Positions 57,200 to 63,758 of a DNA stretch of 64,000 nt are shown piece after piece. The notes below the pieces were generated by a model. It was not told the DNA's origin, did no database searches, and saw only the letters and a program-made list of their open reading frames with translations. Origin of the DNA: a virus; IMG/VR virus record IMGVR_UViG_3300027749_000112, positions 1-64,000 of that record; one strand, 5' to 3'. A program made the translations under genes and the position numbers. How positions within the stretch are numbered: position 1 is the first letter of the stretch; each line of letters starts with the position of its first letter.

Positions 57200-57856
57200 T
57201 TACTTGGTTGGTTTGGTGTTGGACTGACGAAAGAGAAGCTCCTGCTTGACGGCTTCGATGGTGGAGTGGACTTTCTCCACATCGGCCACCCAGCGAGTAA
57301 GCACGTCGGTGGGCCAGGTCTTGATGGCCTGGGTGCCGCCAACCTTGTTCTCCCAGCGCTCCCATTGGTTCACCATGCCGTGATAGTTCACGATGCCGCT
57401 CCCGCGACCTGATAGCTCTGCAATCTCCTCCTTGGTGATGATGCGGCCGGCCTCGATGGAACGCTTTAGCTCCATGGCGTTGAGCTTGTGATCAAGGGAC
57501 TGTTGGAGCCATCCGGTCTGATCGTAGGTGGATAGGCGGGATACGACGAAGTAGTGTTCGGCGGTCAGGCTTGGATGGCGCAATCCTTTGGGCACGGTGG
57601 CTATGCCAAGGGCCTTGCTGACCTCGACTGGCGATATGTCGATCTCGACGAAGACACCCTGCAGCTCTTCGAGCATGTCTTTGCGATGGGCGAACTCCAG
57701 AATGTCAGCCAAAGCGATCGAGCTGATATTCTCCCATGCTGCGAAGTTGCGTAGGAATGAGCTGATCTCATCGATTGTCGTCTCCTCTGGGATGACGACT
57801 TGGTTCTTTTCCCATTTAAGGATGGGGGCGTTATTGCCGAGTAGGGACAGTTCCAT
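57200..57856 (-). CDS. Hypothetical early protein (218 aa)
   Basis: ATG 57856 starts Met-Glu-Leu-Ser-Leu-Leu-Gly-Asn-Asn-Ala-Pro-Ile-Leu-Lys-Trp-Glu. A longer frame start lies within the previous gene. The chain is mostly helical with charged segments; near the C-terminus is Trp-Val-Ala-Asp-Val-Glu-Lys-Val-His. It overlaps the upstream gene by 26 bp. Its place between replication and control genes suggests a regulator or replication accessory, which is inference. Confidence 0.65.
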   Translation of the reverse strand: MELSLLGNNAPILKWEKNQVVIPEETTIDEISSFLRNFAAWENISSIALADILEFAHRKDMLEELQGVFVEIDISPVEVSKALGIATVPKGLRHPSLTAEHYFVVSRLSTYDQTGWLQQSLDHKLNAMELKRSIEAGRIITKEEIAELSGRGSGIVNYHGMVNQWERWENKVGGTQAIKTWPTDVLTRWVADVEKVHSTIEAVKQELLFRQSNTKPTK

Positions 57857-58538
57857 AAGATTTCTTTCTCCAGTGTTTTGTTTTTTGAGCCTCGCTATAC
57901 GCTTGGCAGGTTTTCTCATCTCGCATGTGGCTACCACCAAGCAGCCCCAGCTCTCTCTTCCATCGATTTGCTACCTTGCTAACGGCCTGACGGCTCAGTC
58001 CGTGCTTGCGAGCCCATGAGTCCATGGAGCCCATCCCGTAAACGAGTGCCAGGTCAGCGGCATAAGCGAGGCCGGCGGCAGTGAGGCGGACGTTGGAGTC
58101 TCTTAGAAAAACCCCTGCAAATGTCACAATCAGAGACGCCTTGCTGGTCGTGGCCTCACGGGCCAGAAGCGCCTCATGCCACATACCCACCTTGACGACG
58201 ACATCGCGTGGCACTCCCATCTCCAGCAGCTCGTCTAGCTTGGTATCGACTGCGGCAGCCATGTCTGGGCGCTCGCAAGCAAGGGAGGAATCAGCGGCAT
58301 CCTTGGTGATGCCCATCATCATGCGGTGAGACCCAGTGACGGCCTTGTGCTCTTCGATTTCGGGGGCTACATGGCGCATGGCACCAGAGCGAAGTAATTT
58401 GGAGCGCTCCTCGGGAGTGAGGGCAGCCTCGAAGCGCTCAAATTCGATGGCATAGAGGGCGTTGGAATGGATCACATGCGTCTCATAATCGCCCGTAGGG
58501 ATTTCCATCTCCTCCTCATCCATGTAATCGTCGTTCAT
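57831..58538 (-). CDS. HTH protein (235 aa)
   Basis: The C-terminal part has Met-Asp-Ser-Trp-Ala-Arg-Lys-His-Gly-Leu-Ser-Arg-Gln-Ala-Val-Ser-Lys-Val, a helix-turn-helix with a recognition helix, followed by a basic end. The first 130 residues are acidic and helical. It lies 2 bp after the excisionase-like gene and may control the early operon. Confidence 0.7.
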   Translation of the reverse strand: MNDDYMDEEEMEIPTGDYETHVIHSNALYAIEFERFEAALTPEERSKLLRSGAMRHVAPEIEEHKAVTGSHRMMMGITKDAADSSLACERPDMAAAVDTKLDELLEMGVPRDVVVKVGMWHEALLAREATTSKASLIVTFAGVFLRDSNVRLTAAGLAYAADLALVYGMGSMDSWARKHGLSRQAVSKVANRWKRELGLLGGSHMRDEKTCQAYSEAQKTKHWRKKSYGTVPTRQ

Positions 58539-58540
58539 GG

Positions 58541-58738
58541 TTAGGCAGAAAGGTTGGCCTCAAAGAGGGCGTCCAGATCGGTGGACTTGAAACGGGTGAC
58601 CCCCCTCCCCTTGCCGGCCGGCTTGATCTTGTAGGTCTTGATGATTCCGGCATCTACCCAGCGGCAGATGGTGGACTTTCCGACTTTCGCCCATGCAGCG
58701 GCTTCGTCGCGGGTGAGCCAGGGTGATTGGATCGCCAT
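58541..58738 (-). CDS. Excisionase-like MerR/HTH_17 protein (65 aa)
   Basis: ATG 58738 is used, since the longer frame covers the preceding gene. Leu-Thr-Arg-Asp-Glu-Ala-Ala-Ala-Trp-Ala-Lys-Val-Gly-Lys-Ser-Thr-Ile-Cys-Arg-Trp is the helix-turn-helix of small excisionases, and Gly-Arg-Gly-Val-Thr-Arg-Phe-Lys forms the wing. It lies about 0.8 kb from the integrase, fitting an Xis-type directionality factor. Confidence 0.75.
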   Translation of the reverse strand: MAIQSPWLTRDEAAAWAKVGKSTICRWVDAGIIKTYKIKPAGKGRGVTRFKSTDLDALFEANLSA

Positions 58739-58742
58739 ACTA

Positions 58743-58901
58743 TTAAGCAGCAAGTTCCTTGATGAGGAGTTCGCGGATGAGACCTGAAAGACTACGCCCT
58801 TGCTGGGCGGCATGCTTGCGGGCGCTGCGTTGAAGGGGAAGTGGGAGGCTGATGCCAGTCGTCTTAGACTTCTTGTGGTCGGGTAGCTTCGGATTCGCCA
58901 T
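58743..58901 (-). CDS. Ribbon-helix-helix protein (52 aa)
   Basis: ATG 58901 to TAA 58743, ending 4 bp before the Xis-like start. It has a Lys-rich start, the strand KTTGISLPLPL and helices Ala-Arg-Lys-His-Ala-Ala-Gln-Gln-Gly-Arg-Ser-Leu-Ser and Ile-Arg-Glu-Leu-Leu-Ile-Lys-Glu-Leu. This is the MetJ/Arc type fold. It diverges from the RHH gene at 59013 across three inverted repeats. Confidence 0.75.
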   Translation of the reverse strand: MANPKLPDHKKSKTTGISLPLPLQRSARKHAAQQGRSLSGLIRELLIKELAA

Positions 58902-59012
58902 ACACAACGGATAACAACCCTTGTGTAGGGTTGTCTAGGTGAATCTAAGGGTTTCCATTAGATTCCCAACTATTGACAATAGTTATTGAAGTGCGAAAAT
59001 ATCCTTGCAAAG
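58902..59012. promoter_or_regulatory. Lysogeny-switch region: three operators and a promoter
   Basis: Three inverted repeats lie in 111 bp: ACAACCC/GGGTTGT (58914-58934), GAATCTAA/TTAGATTC (58941-58965) and the 17-bp palindrome AACTATTGACAATAGTT (58968-58984). On the plus strand TTGACA (58973-58978) lies within the last palindrome, with AAATAT 18 nt further (58997-59002) as the -10, just before the ATG at 59013. An RHH repressor bound to the palindrome would block this promoter. No clear minus-strand promoter was found. Confidence 0.75.
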
Positions 59013-59261
59013 ATGAGTGCCAAGAAAGATCCCAGCCAAAGAGCTATTCCGCTGACCATATCTCTTCCCCAATGGCTCTGGGAGAAGATTGACGCGCAAG
59101 GAGAACCAGGAAGCCTGACTACAGGCCGATCTGCAATCGTAAGACTAATCTTGGAGAAATCAGTTGAGGGCGATTACTACGAAGTGACTTCTCCAGATCC
59201 AGGCGCAAAAAAAGCGCCTTCCGTGAAAAAGAAGGCGCCTTATCGGGCTAAAAAATCCTAG
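59013..59261 (+). CDS. Ribbon-helix-helix repressor-like protein (82 aa)
   Basis: ATG 59013 is chosen; upstream TTG at 58986 is not needed. It carries Ile-Pro-Leu-Thr-Ile-Ser-Leu-Pro-Gln-Trp-Leu-Trp and a Gly-Arg-Ser-Ala-Ile-Val-Arg-Leu-Ile-Leu-Glu-Lys helix of the RHH fold, with a Lys-rich tail. It is the only plus-strand gene in this region and likely autoregulates from the palindrome overlapping its -35. Confidence 0.75.
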   Translation: MSAKKDPSQRAIPLTISLPQWLWEKIDAQGEPGSLTTGRSAIVRLILEKSVEGDYYEVTSPDPGAKKAPSVKKKAPYRAKKS

Positions 59262-59267
59262 CTGGAT

Positions 59268-59471
59268 CTATCTGCGGAAGTATTCCGCGAGGATTGATTG
59301 GATGTATTCGTTGAGTTCCTGCCCGTTATTGATGGCAGCATTTCGTGTCTTTAGGAGCAAGGGCTCAGGAAGGGAGATTCGTTTGGCAACACCATCCTTG
59401 GTGTTTATACCGCTGGTTTTTTTGGCAAGTGAGATGGAACGAGTAATGTTGTGAGAGGGGTGGTTTTGCAT
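59268..59471 (-). CDS. Ribbon-helix-helix protein (67 aa)
   Basis: ATG 59471 starts Met-Gln-Asn-His-Pro-Ser-His. Lys-Arg-Ile-Ser-Leu-Pro-Glu-Pro-Leu-Leu-Leu-Lys-Thr-Arg-Asn forms the strand and helix of an RHH domain. It is convergent with the gene at 59013-59261, 6 bp apart. A TTGACT lies 39 bp upstream of its start, possibly a -35. Confidence 0.7.
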   Translation of the reverse strand: MQNHPSHNITRSISLAKKTSGINTKDGVAKRISLPEPLLLKTRNAAINNGQELNEYIQSILAEYFRR

Positions 59472-59553
59472 AGGGGAAATCTGAGGGGTTGGAGTACCTG
59501 AAAATACCACCCCCAAGTCAACACCTTAAACACTTTTATAGTTATATTGTATA

Positions 59554-60579
59554 TCACAAGGCCCAGTAGCGGGAGGCCTCATCGCGTGTCACTCGATTTG
59601 CATAATCGCGGTACACTTCATCGGCACTCGTGTGGCCCATCTGGTAGGCTGTCTTATCGCCGCTTTTGTACTGCGATAAATGGAAGCTGGCAAAAGAATG
59701 CCTCAGAGCGTTGTGCGGCCAGCGTTTAAGACCTAAGGCATCGAGAACTTTTTTCCTTTCTTTATCCCAGGCAGTACGTTTGACCTTTTCTTTAAGTAGC
59801 CCCTTGCCTCTGGGCATGTGGCGGCTCAGGGCTGGGTAAATCGTCATCGATCGAGGACGCGCTGCTTCCCCTTGCTTAGAATCCTCGTAGCGCACATTGA
59901 TTTCCTTGCGCTTGTAATCGAAGGCCTCGTGACTCATGCGCTCAAACTCAATGGTTCTCATGCCGCAAAAGGCTCCCGCTACCACCCAGCTCTTGAAGAA
60001 ACTCTTCAGGGGGAGGGCGAGAATGATCTCCATCTGCTCGACGGAAAAGATCGGCAGTCGCACTCCCCTCTTCTTCTTGGGCGGCGGGTCACGGAAGGGA
60101 TTGATGGGTTGGAGGTCGCGCATGGTTCCCCAGTTGAAAAAAGTGCGGCCGGCGCAAAAAACATTAAAAATCCCCCGAGTCTCCAAATTGGGCAGACTTT
60201 TAATCCAATCATCTCCCATGCGTGGGGTGAGTTCCTTGGGGTCGAGCGAGCCGAAACGCCCGTTCACATAACCTAGTCCCCAGGTAAGCACCTTAAGATT
60301 GCCCTTAGTGGCGTCATTCTCGCGCATAGCGAGGTAGGCGGCGATGAGTCCTGAGATCGTGTTGCCCGACTGCTGGGGGCCGTCAGGGATGCGGGTGCCT
60401 CTTCCTTGCTCCATTTCCCCAGCAATGGTTGCGGATGCCAGCAGGGCATCGCTTTGGTTCTTAAAAAAGCGCCGCTGCCGTGTTCCGGCAACCGAAGCGG
60501 GGAGGTCAATAACCCACCTGCCGGCATGGGGTTGGTAGAAGGGGGCGAACGAGTGCTTGCGAGGGCGACCTTTGCTCAT
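59554..60579 (-). CDS. int: Tyrosine recombinase/phage integrase (341 aa)
   Basis: ATG 60579 is preferred to an in-frame TTG at 60597. Catalytic Arg I lies in Gly-Met-Arg-Thr-Ile-Glu-Phe-Glu (about 208), the HxxR block in His-Asn-Ala-Leu-Arg-His-Ser-Phe-Ala-Ser (about 286), Gly-His-Thr-Ser-Ala at about 315, and a Tyr in Val-Tyr-Arg-Asp-Tyr-Ala at about 320. An N-terminal SAM-like region is present. With the Xis-like gene and the tRNA fragment 118 bp upstream, it forms an attachment module. A TTGACT lies 28 bp before the start. Confidence 0.92.
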   Translation of the reverse strand: MSKGRPRKHSFAPFYQPHAGRWVIDLPASVAGTRQRRFFKNQSDALLASATIAGEMEQGRGTRIPDGPQQSGNTISGLIAAYLAMRENDATKGNLKVLTWGLGYVNGRFGSLDPKELTPRMGDDWIKSLPNLETRGIFNVFCAGRTFFNWGTMRDLQPINPFRDPPPKKKRGVRLPIFSVEQMEIILALPLKSFFKSWVVAGAFCGMRTIEFERMSHEAFDYKRKEINVRYEDSKQGEAARPRSMTIYPALSRHMPRGKGLLKEKVKRTAWDKERKKVLDALGLKRWPHNALRHSFASFHLSQYKSGDKTAYQMGHTSADEVYRDYANRVTRDEASRYWAL

Positions 60580-60697
60580 AAAAGTACCATTGCCCAAATT
60601 GGCAGAAAGTCAACAAATGCCCCGTTACCCCATTTTACCCCATCCTTGTCTAAGGGCTTAAATACTAGCTCTGCGGGTTTTTCCATGACAGAGAAAA

Positions 60698-60740
60698 TGG
60701 CTCCAGCGGTAGGACTCGAACCTCCTATCCTACAGAGAAG
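60698..60740 (-). other. Attachment site: 3' end of a tRNA gene
   Basis: The minus strand reads TAGGAGGTTCGAGTCCTACC followed by GCTGGAGCCA: a T-arm (loop TTCGAGT), acceptor strand, discriminator G and CCA of a tRNA. No matching 5' half (TCCAGCG) occurs nearby. A 3' tRNA fragment just upstream of an integrase is the hallmark of attP or of one prophage end. The T-stem has one mismatch. The amino acid cannot be read, as the anticodon is absent. Confidence 0.8.
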
Positions 60741-60859
60741 CTAGTACGATATTGCCCAAAGTCAGGCACAAAATCAAAGATAATGGCTTGGGGCGACATG
60801 GAATCATGTGGGTACTCTACGTCCCACTCGCCGACCTTGGCAAGGAAAAGAGACCTTCC

Positions 60860-61522
60860 TCAGTCGTACCTCAGACCCTTGAAGATTGGTGCATGAGGGA
60901 CTCCCTTTTCCGTCTTACGATTGTAGGCAATCGTGGCTGGCATCCCTATCGGGTTATCCTTTACGACATGGGATGGTGCCTGCACCTTGAATCCCCTCCC
61001 CTGGGCGTCTTGCACATGGAGGATCCCATGGGCTTTTCCATGTTTGGCGTGGGTGACTTGGAATTCTTCATCTTGTAGCGGCTTGCGCTTGAGAAGCTCT
61101 CCATCGGGCGTCTGGATAACCTGCCCCTCGAAGCCAGCGTTAAGCGCAGCCGAGTAATGTTCATCTGCCTCACCCTGAGTTCGCACGCGAGCCGCATGGA
61201 TATGGGAGATATTGCCGCCGGCACGAGGCTTGGGCTGGTTGGTTGGGTGTAGATGAAAGTCTAACTCCCCCTTGCCGCTCTTGAGATCGGATACGATATG
61301 TTCTAGGGGCGCCCCATGCCGGTAGAGTTCTCCATGCAACTCGGATTGCGGGTGCCGCTGAAAGTGAGACTTGAGGCGCTCAATGAGATGGGGCTGAGTT
61401 CCAATACTGATGCCTGCCTTAGAGTAAAGCCCGTCCTTAGTGGCCCTTGCGTAGACGCCATCGAGCTTTGGTGAGACAAGGCTTCCAGGCTGTATGGGGT
61501 CGGATTCGGAATGTGTCTTCAT
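60860..61522 (-). CDS. Small ATP-dependent DNA ligase (220 aa)
   Basis: Ligase motifs are present: Pro-Lys-Leu-Asp-Gly-Val-Tyr-Ala-Arg-Ala (motif I, Lys near 20), Leu-His-Gly-Glu-Leu-Tyr (III), Phe-Glu-Gly-Gln-Val-Ile (IV) and Leu-Leu-Lys-Arg-Lys (V). The last 60 residues, with Ile-Gly-Met-Pro-Ala-Thr and Gly-Val-Pro-His-Ala-Pro-Ile-Phe-Lys-Gly, are the OB domain. At 220 residues it is a minimal LigE/phage form. It would seal nicks in replication or in circularised phage DNA. Confidence 0.82.
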   Translation of the reverse strand: MKTHSESDPIQPGSLVSPKLDGVYARATKDGLYSKAGISIGTQPHLIERLKSHFQRHPQSELHGELYRHGAPLEHIVSDLKSGKGELDFHLHPTNQPKPRAGGNISHIHAARVRTQGEADEHYSAALNAGFEGQVIQTPDGELLKRKPLQDEEFQVTHAKHGKAHGILHVQDAQGRGFKVQAPSHVVKDNPIGMPATIAYNRKTEKGVPHAPIFKGLRYD

Positions 61523-61523
61523 G

Positions 61524-61691
61524 TTAATCGTGTTGGTAAGCTCGTTGGATTGATTTTGGCTCAGTGACTAGGAAAAGGCAGATGGCAATGTCTCGTGGTG
61601 TGGCATCTCCTGAGTGCAGCATGCGGGCGAGGATGCGCACTGTTTCGTACACCTTTTTGGTGTCTTTGCAGTGGTGGCATTTCTCATTCAT
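61524..61691 (-). CDS. Small Cys-His protein (55 aa)
   Basis: An ATG at 61691 lies just after the preceding stop and the frame ends one base before the ligase ATG. It starts Met-Asn-Glu-Lys-Cys-His-His-Cys-Lys-Asp, a zinc-knuckle-like cluster, followed by a helical body (Val-Arg-Ile-Leu-Ala-Arg-Met-Leu). Operon fit supports it. Confidence 0.6.
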   Translation of the reverse strand: MNEKCHHCKDTKKVYETVRILARMLHSGDATPRDIAICLFLVTEPKSIQRAYQHD

Positions 61692-61693
61692 GG

Positions 61694-62218
61694 CTAGCTG
61701 ATGGGTGGGCCGAAGTTTGGGGTGATTACTAGGGACGGAGGATCGGCTTCTGGATCTGAAACCCCAAGGATCTTGGCGGCGCCCAGGATTCGGAAGCTGA
61801 CGTTCAATCTTCCTGCCTTTAGCTTACCGCCTAATGCCTTGAAGGCGGCTTGCGTTAAATCGATGGCAGCAGTGGCTTGCGGAGGCGCCGAAGGGCCTAA
61901 GTCGATCAGTTTCACATGCACATCTATGCCGGTATCGGCACTGGTCACCACAACACTGGTAAACCATGGTAGCTTGGGAATAGGGCTCCCTGCACAGGGA
62001 TTGTGATGGGAGCGGCCGTAATCCATAGGAAGGGCGCAACCCATCATTTGCGGGTTTGACTTGGTGCTCATGCCGCTAGCGGTAGAACCATCGTCTATGG
62101 GATCATCACTACCGCCAAACCATGTGGCATGTACTCCTGTGACAACAAGGTCATTGCCATCTATGGTTGCAGGCCATGGGTAGCGAGCCCCAGTGAGTAT
62201 GTTGTTGTGTCGGCTCAT
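61694..62218 (-). CDS. Double-psi beta-barrel (RlpA-like) lysis protein (174 aa)
   Basis: Thr-Trp-Phe-Gly-Gly and Thr-Ala-Ser-Gly, Gly-Cys-Ala-Leu-Pro, Val-Lys-Leu-Ile-Asp-Leu-Gly-Pro-Ser, and Ala-Ile-Asp-Leu-Thr-Gln-Ala-Ala-Phe-Lys-Ala-Leu-Gly follow the order of the RlpA/expansin-like double-psi barrel, with a central Asp in IDLGP. Such domains act on peptidoglycan. There is no signal peptide. With a holin-like and a spanin-like gene next to it, a cell-wall-active endolysin role is likely. Confidence 0.7.
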   Translation of the reverse strand: MSRHNNILTGARYPWPATIDGNDLVVTGVHATWFGGSDDPIDDGSTASGMSTKSNPQMMGCALPMDYGRSHHNPCAGSPIPKLPWFTSVVVTSADTGIDVHVKLIDLGPSAPPQATAAIDLTQAAFKALGGKLKAGRLNVSFRILGAAKILGVSDPEADPPSLVITPNFGPPIS

Positions 62219-62454
62219 GGAACCTTATTGTCGATGGAATCTCCCCACTTGATTAGCGCGCCTAAAAGAACTGGGAGGCCTCCCATGAATACGGCAAATG
62301 CTGAGTCGATCATGGGGCAGGATCCGGTGTAAATAAGCCTCCAAGTGACAGCGTTGATGAAGATACAGACAGATAGGACTACCAGACTAAGGAGTACGCG
62401 AAGGATCGACGCATTGCCGCTACGTCCAGAAAAAGCGGAGATCCAAAAGTTCAT
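62215..62454 (-). CDS. Holin-like membrane protein (79 aa)
   Basis: ATG 62454 overlaps the preceding stop (ATGA), and the stop overlaps the next start. Two hydrophobic segments (about residues 17-36 and 47-65) with short charged ends match a class II-like holin. Its place between a spanin-like gene and the DPBB gene supports a role in membrane permeation. Confidence 0.65.
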   Translation of the reverse strand: MNFWISAFSGRSGNASILRVLLSLVVLSVCIFINAVTWRLIYTGSCPMIDSAFAVFMGGLPVLLGALIKWGDSIDNKVP

Positions 62455-62843
62455 AGCGCAAAACGCCAAGTTGTTTTTAATCCGATATACCCGGCTACAC
62501 ATAAGATTCCCGAAAGTGCGATCAAACGCCATGTCCACAACTCTTTCAGGGCTTTTTGATGCTTGCCTTGAAAATAGAGAACATCGTTTTGTGCCTTGGA
62601 GAGATCCTGAGCTTGCTGATCAACCTGGACTTCGTAGGCAGTGATGGCAGATTCAAGGTTGCTAATAGCCTTTTGGCCTTCTGGACTAGCGAGAGGCACA
62701 AGTGGCTTGAGTCGTTCGATGGAAGACCGCACGGCCACCACGGAAGGTGCAACGTAGCGAGCTTTTTCTTGGTGGGCGCAACCTAAAGTCGTAAGTGCGA
62801 TAGCTAAAGTCGCAAGCGCGAGAGTTAAAGTCGTATGCTTCAT
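62451..62843 (-). CDS. Unimolecular spanin-like lipoprotein (130 aa)
   Basis: The N-terminal signal ends Leu-Thr-Thr-Leu-Gly-Cys, a lipobox with Cys22, so the N-terminus would be anchored in the outer membrane. A long coiled coil (about 35-100) follows, and a hydrophobic segment Trp-Arg-Leu-Ile-Ala-Leu-Ser-Gly-Ile-Leu near the C-terminus would sit in the inner membrane. That is the layout of a u-spanin, as in phage T1 gp11. It couples to both neighbours by 4 bp overlaps. Confidence 0.8.
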   Translation of the reverse strand: MKHTTLTLALATLAIALTTLGCAHQEKARYVAPSVVAVRSSIERLKPLVPLASPEGQKAISNLESAITAYEVQVDQQAQDLSKAQNDVLYFQGKHQKALKELWTWRLIALSGILCVAGYIGLKTTWRFAL

Positions 62844-63124
62844 TTTCTCTGGATGAGCGTGTCCTCTATCCTTTTGGTGCGCTCGTTGATCTGAGTCAGC
62901 GTGGCGATGGCTGCCGCTAATAGCTCGCGCCTTTGGGCGGCATCATTGCGAAGCTCGACAATCTGAGCATCGTGAACTTTATCATAAGCCTCCAGGCGAT
63001 CTACCCGCGCCGGCATCCCCAGATATATGGTGAGAAATGCAATGATCGCGCAAAACCCGCCGCCGCCACCAAGTAGCGCAGAGAAAAAAAGAGGCGCGTT
63101 GTTCTTAGGTGTAGGTTCGCTCAT
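62840..63124 (-). CDS. Membrane protein with coiled coil, XhlA/holin-like (94 aa)
   Basis: A Gly-rich hydrophobic segment (about residues 12-35) is followed by a coiled coil (Val-Asp-Arg-Leu-Glu-Ala-Tyr-Asp-Lys). Such proteins occur at the start of lysis cassettes and may be a holin partner or antiholin. Overlap of 4 bp with the spanin-like gene. Confidence 0.55.
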   Translation of the reverse strand: MSEPTPKNNAPLFFSALLGGGGGFCAIIAFLTIYLGMPARVDRLEAYDKVHDAQIVELRNDAAQRRELLAAAIATLTQINERTKRIEDTLIQRK

Positions 63125-63158
63125 GATATGGTGAAAAGTTTTGAAACCCCAGACAGCT

Positions 63159-63183
63159 CACGCCCCACTATTAGTAGGGCGTG
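63159..63183. other. Strong hairpin upstream of lysis genes
   Basis: CACGCCC and GGGCGTG, with an inner ACTA/TAGT, make a long near-perfect stem between the gene at 63196 and the next. No T-run follows on either strand, so an RNA processing or translation-control hairpin is more likely than a terminator. Confidence 0.55.
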
Positions 63184-63195
63184 GCTATCGTGAGA

Positions 63196-63390
63196 TTACT
63201 TGGCGAAGCGGACGTTCAGGACACCGGAGCCGTTAGGCTGAATGGTGACATTCACGGCGATGGCCTTGTCCAGGGAGTCACCTTCAGGCAAGGAGATCAC
63301 GGGAGCGACGGCAGCAATCAAGGCAGCCACATCATCGGCAGCGAGTGAAGCAGATGCGGTGACGGGCGAGGGAGTTAGTTTGATAGGCAT
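63196..63390 (-). CDS. Hypothetical small protein (64 aa)
   Basis: A short protein with a Pro/Thr start, an Ala/Val-rich helix and a strand end (Val-Thr-Ile-Gln-Pro-Asn-Gly-Ser-Gly-Val). It precedes the hairpin at 63159. Function unknown; may be a tail or lysis adaptor. Confidence 0.55.
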   Translation of the reverse strand: MPIKLTPSPVTASASLAADDVAALIAAVAPVISLPEGDSLDKAIAVNVTIQPNGSGVLNVRFAK

Positions 63391-63408
63391 TGTTGTTTTG
63401 TCCGGTTT

Positions 63409-63516
63409 TTAGTCAGTTGGACTCGTCTGTTTTCTTGCCTTGGCGGGGCCGTTCATCCCGACCGCTTTGCGGTAAGGGCTAGGGTTGTCCGTTGTTGGCT
63501 GGAAATTCGTTACCAT
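63409..63516 (-). CDS. Doubtful tiny frame (35 aa)
   Basis: ATG 63516 overlaps the end of the preceding gene by 7 bp. It is rich in Pro, Thr and Asn without a clear motif. Only its tight position supports it. Confidence 0.3.
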   Translation of the reverse strand: MVTNFQPTTDNPSPYRKAVGMNGPAKARKQTSPTD

Positions 63517-63758
63517 TTTGGGGGAGTTGCGGCACAAGAAGCTGATCGGAAGCCCGTTTTCGCTTCCATATTGCAACCGCAGAGAAGGCATCTGCCGTTG
63601 TCGTAGTAGTCGCACGGAATACAGATCGAAAGACGAGCGTGTTGTTCGTCTGCCGTGACGGGATCTTGTCCGTTGAGGATAGCCCCAGCCTCGGCTACGA
63701 GAGCCGCGCCGAACGAGGCAATCTGAGCGGTGATCGGTGGAGGTGTTGTGGTGGTCAT
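63510..63758 (-). CDS. Cys-rich phage protein (82 aa)
   Basis: The last 45 residues contain Cys-Ile-Pro-Cys, then Arg-Cys-Leu-Leu-Cys-Gly-Cys, then Ala-Ser-Cys-Ala, followed by a Pro-Pro-Lys-Trp end. This zinc-ribbon with a short helical start is frequent in uncharacterised phage proteins near tail-fibre or lysis genes. It overlaps the preceding gene by 4 bp. Confidence 0.7.
   Translation of the reverse strand: MTTTTPPPITAQIASFGAALVAEAGAILNGQDPVTADEQHARLSICIPCDYYDNGRCLLCGCNMEAKTGFRSASCAATPPKW

Noticed and set aside
58541-58813. 90-residue form of the Xis-like gene starting at 58813
   Set aside because: It would cover the RHH gene at 58743-58901; the ATG at 58738 keeps both genes.
59214-59240. 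GCGCCTT/AAGGCGC stem near the end of the 59013 gene as terminator
   Set aside because: It lies inside the coding sequence without a T-run and is explained by Lys/Ala/Pro codons.
60406-60744. 112-residue plus-strand frame ending in VGLEPPILQRS
   Set aside because: The ending is the well-known false translation of the antisense of a tRNA T-arm, and the rest is opposite the integrase.
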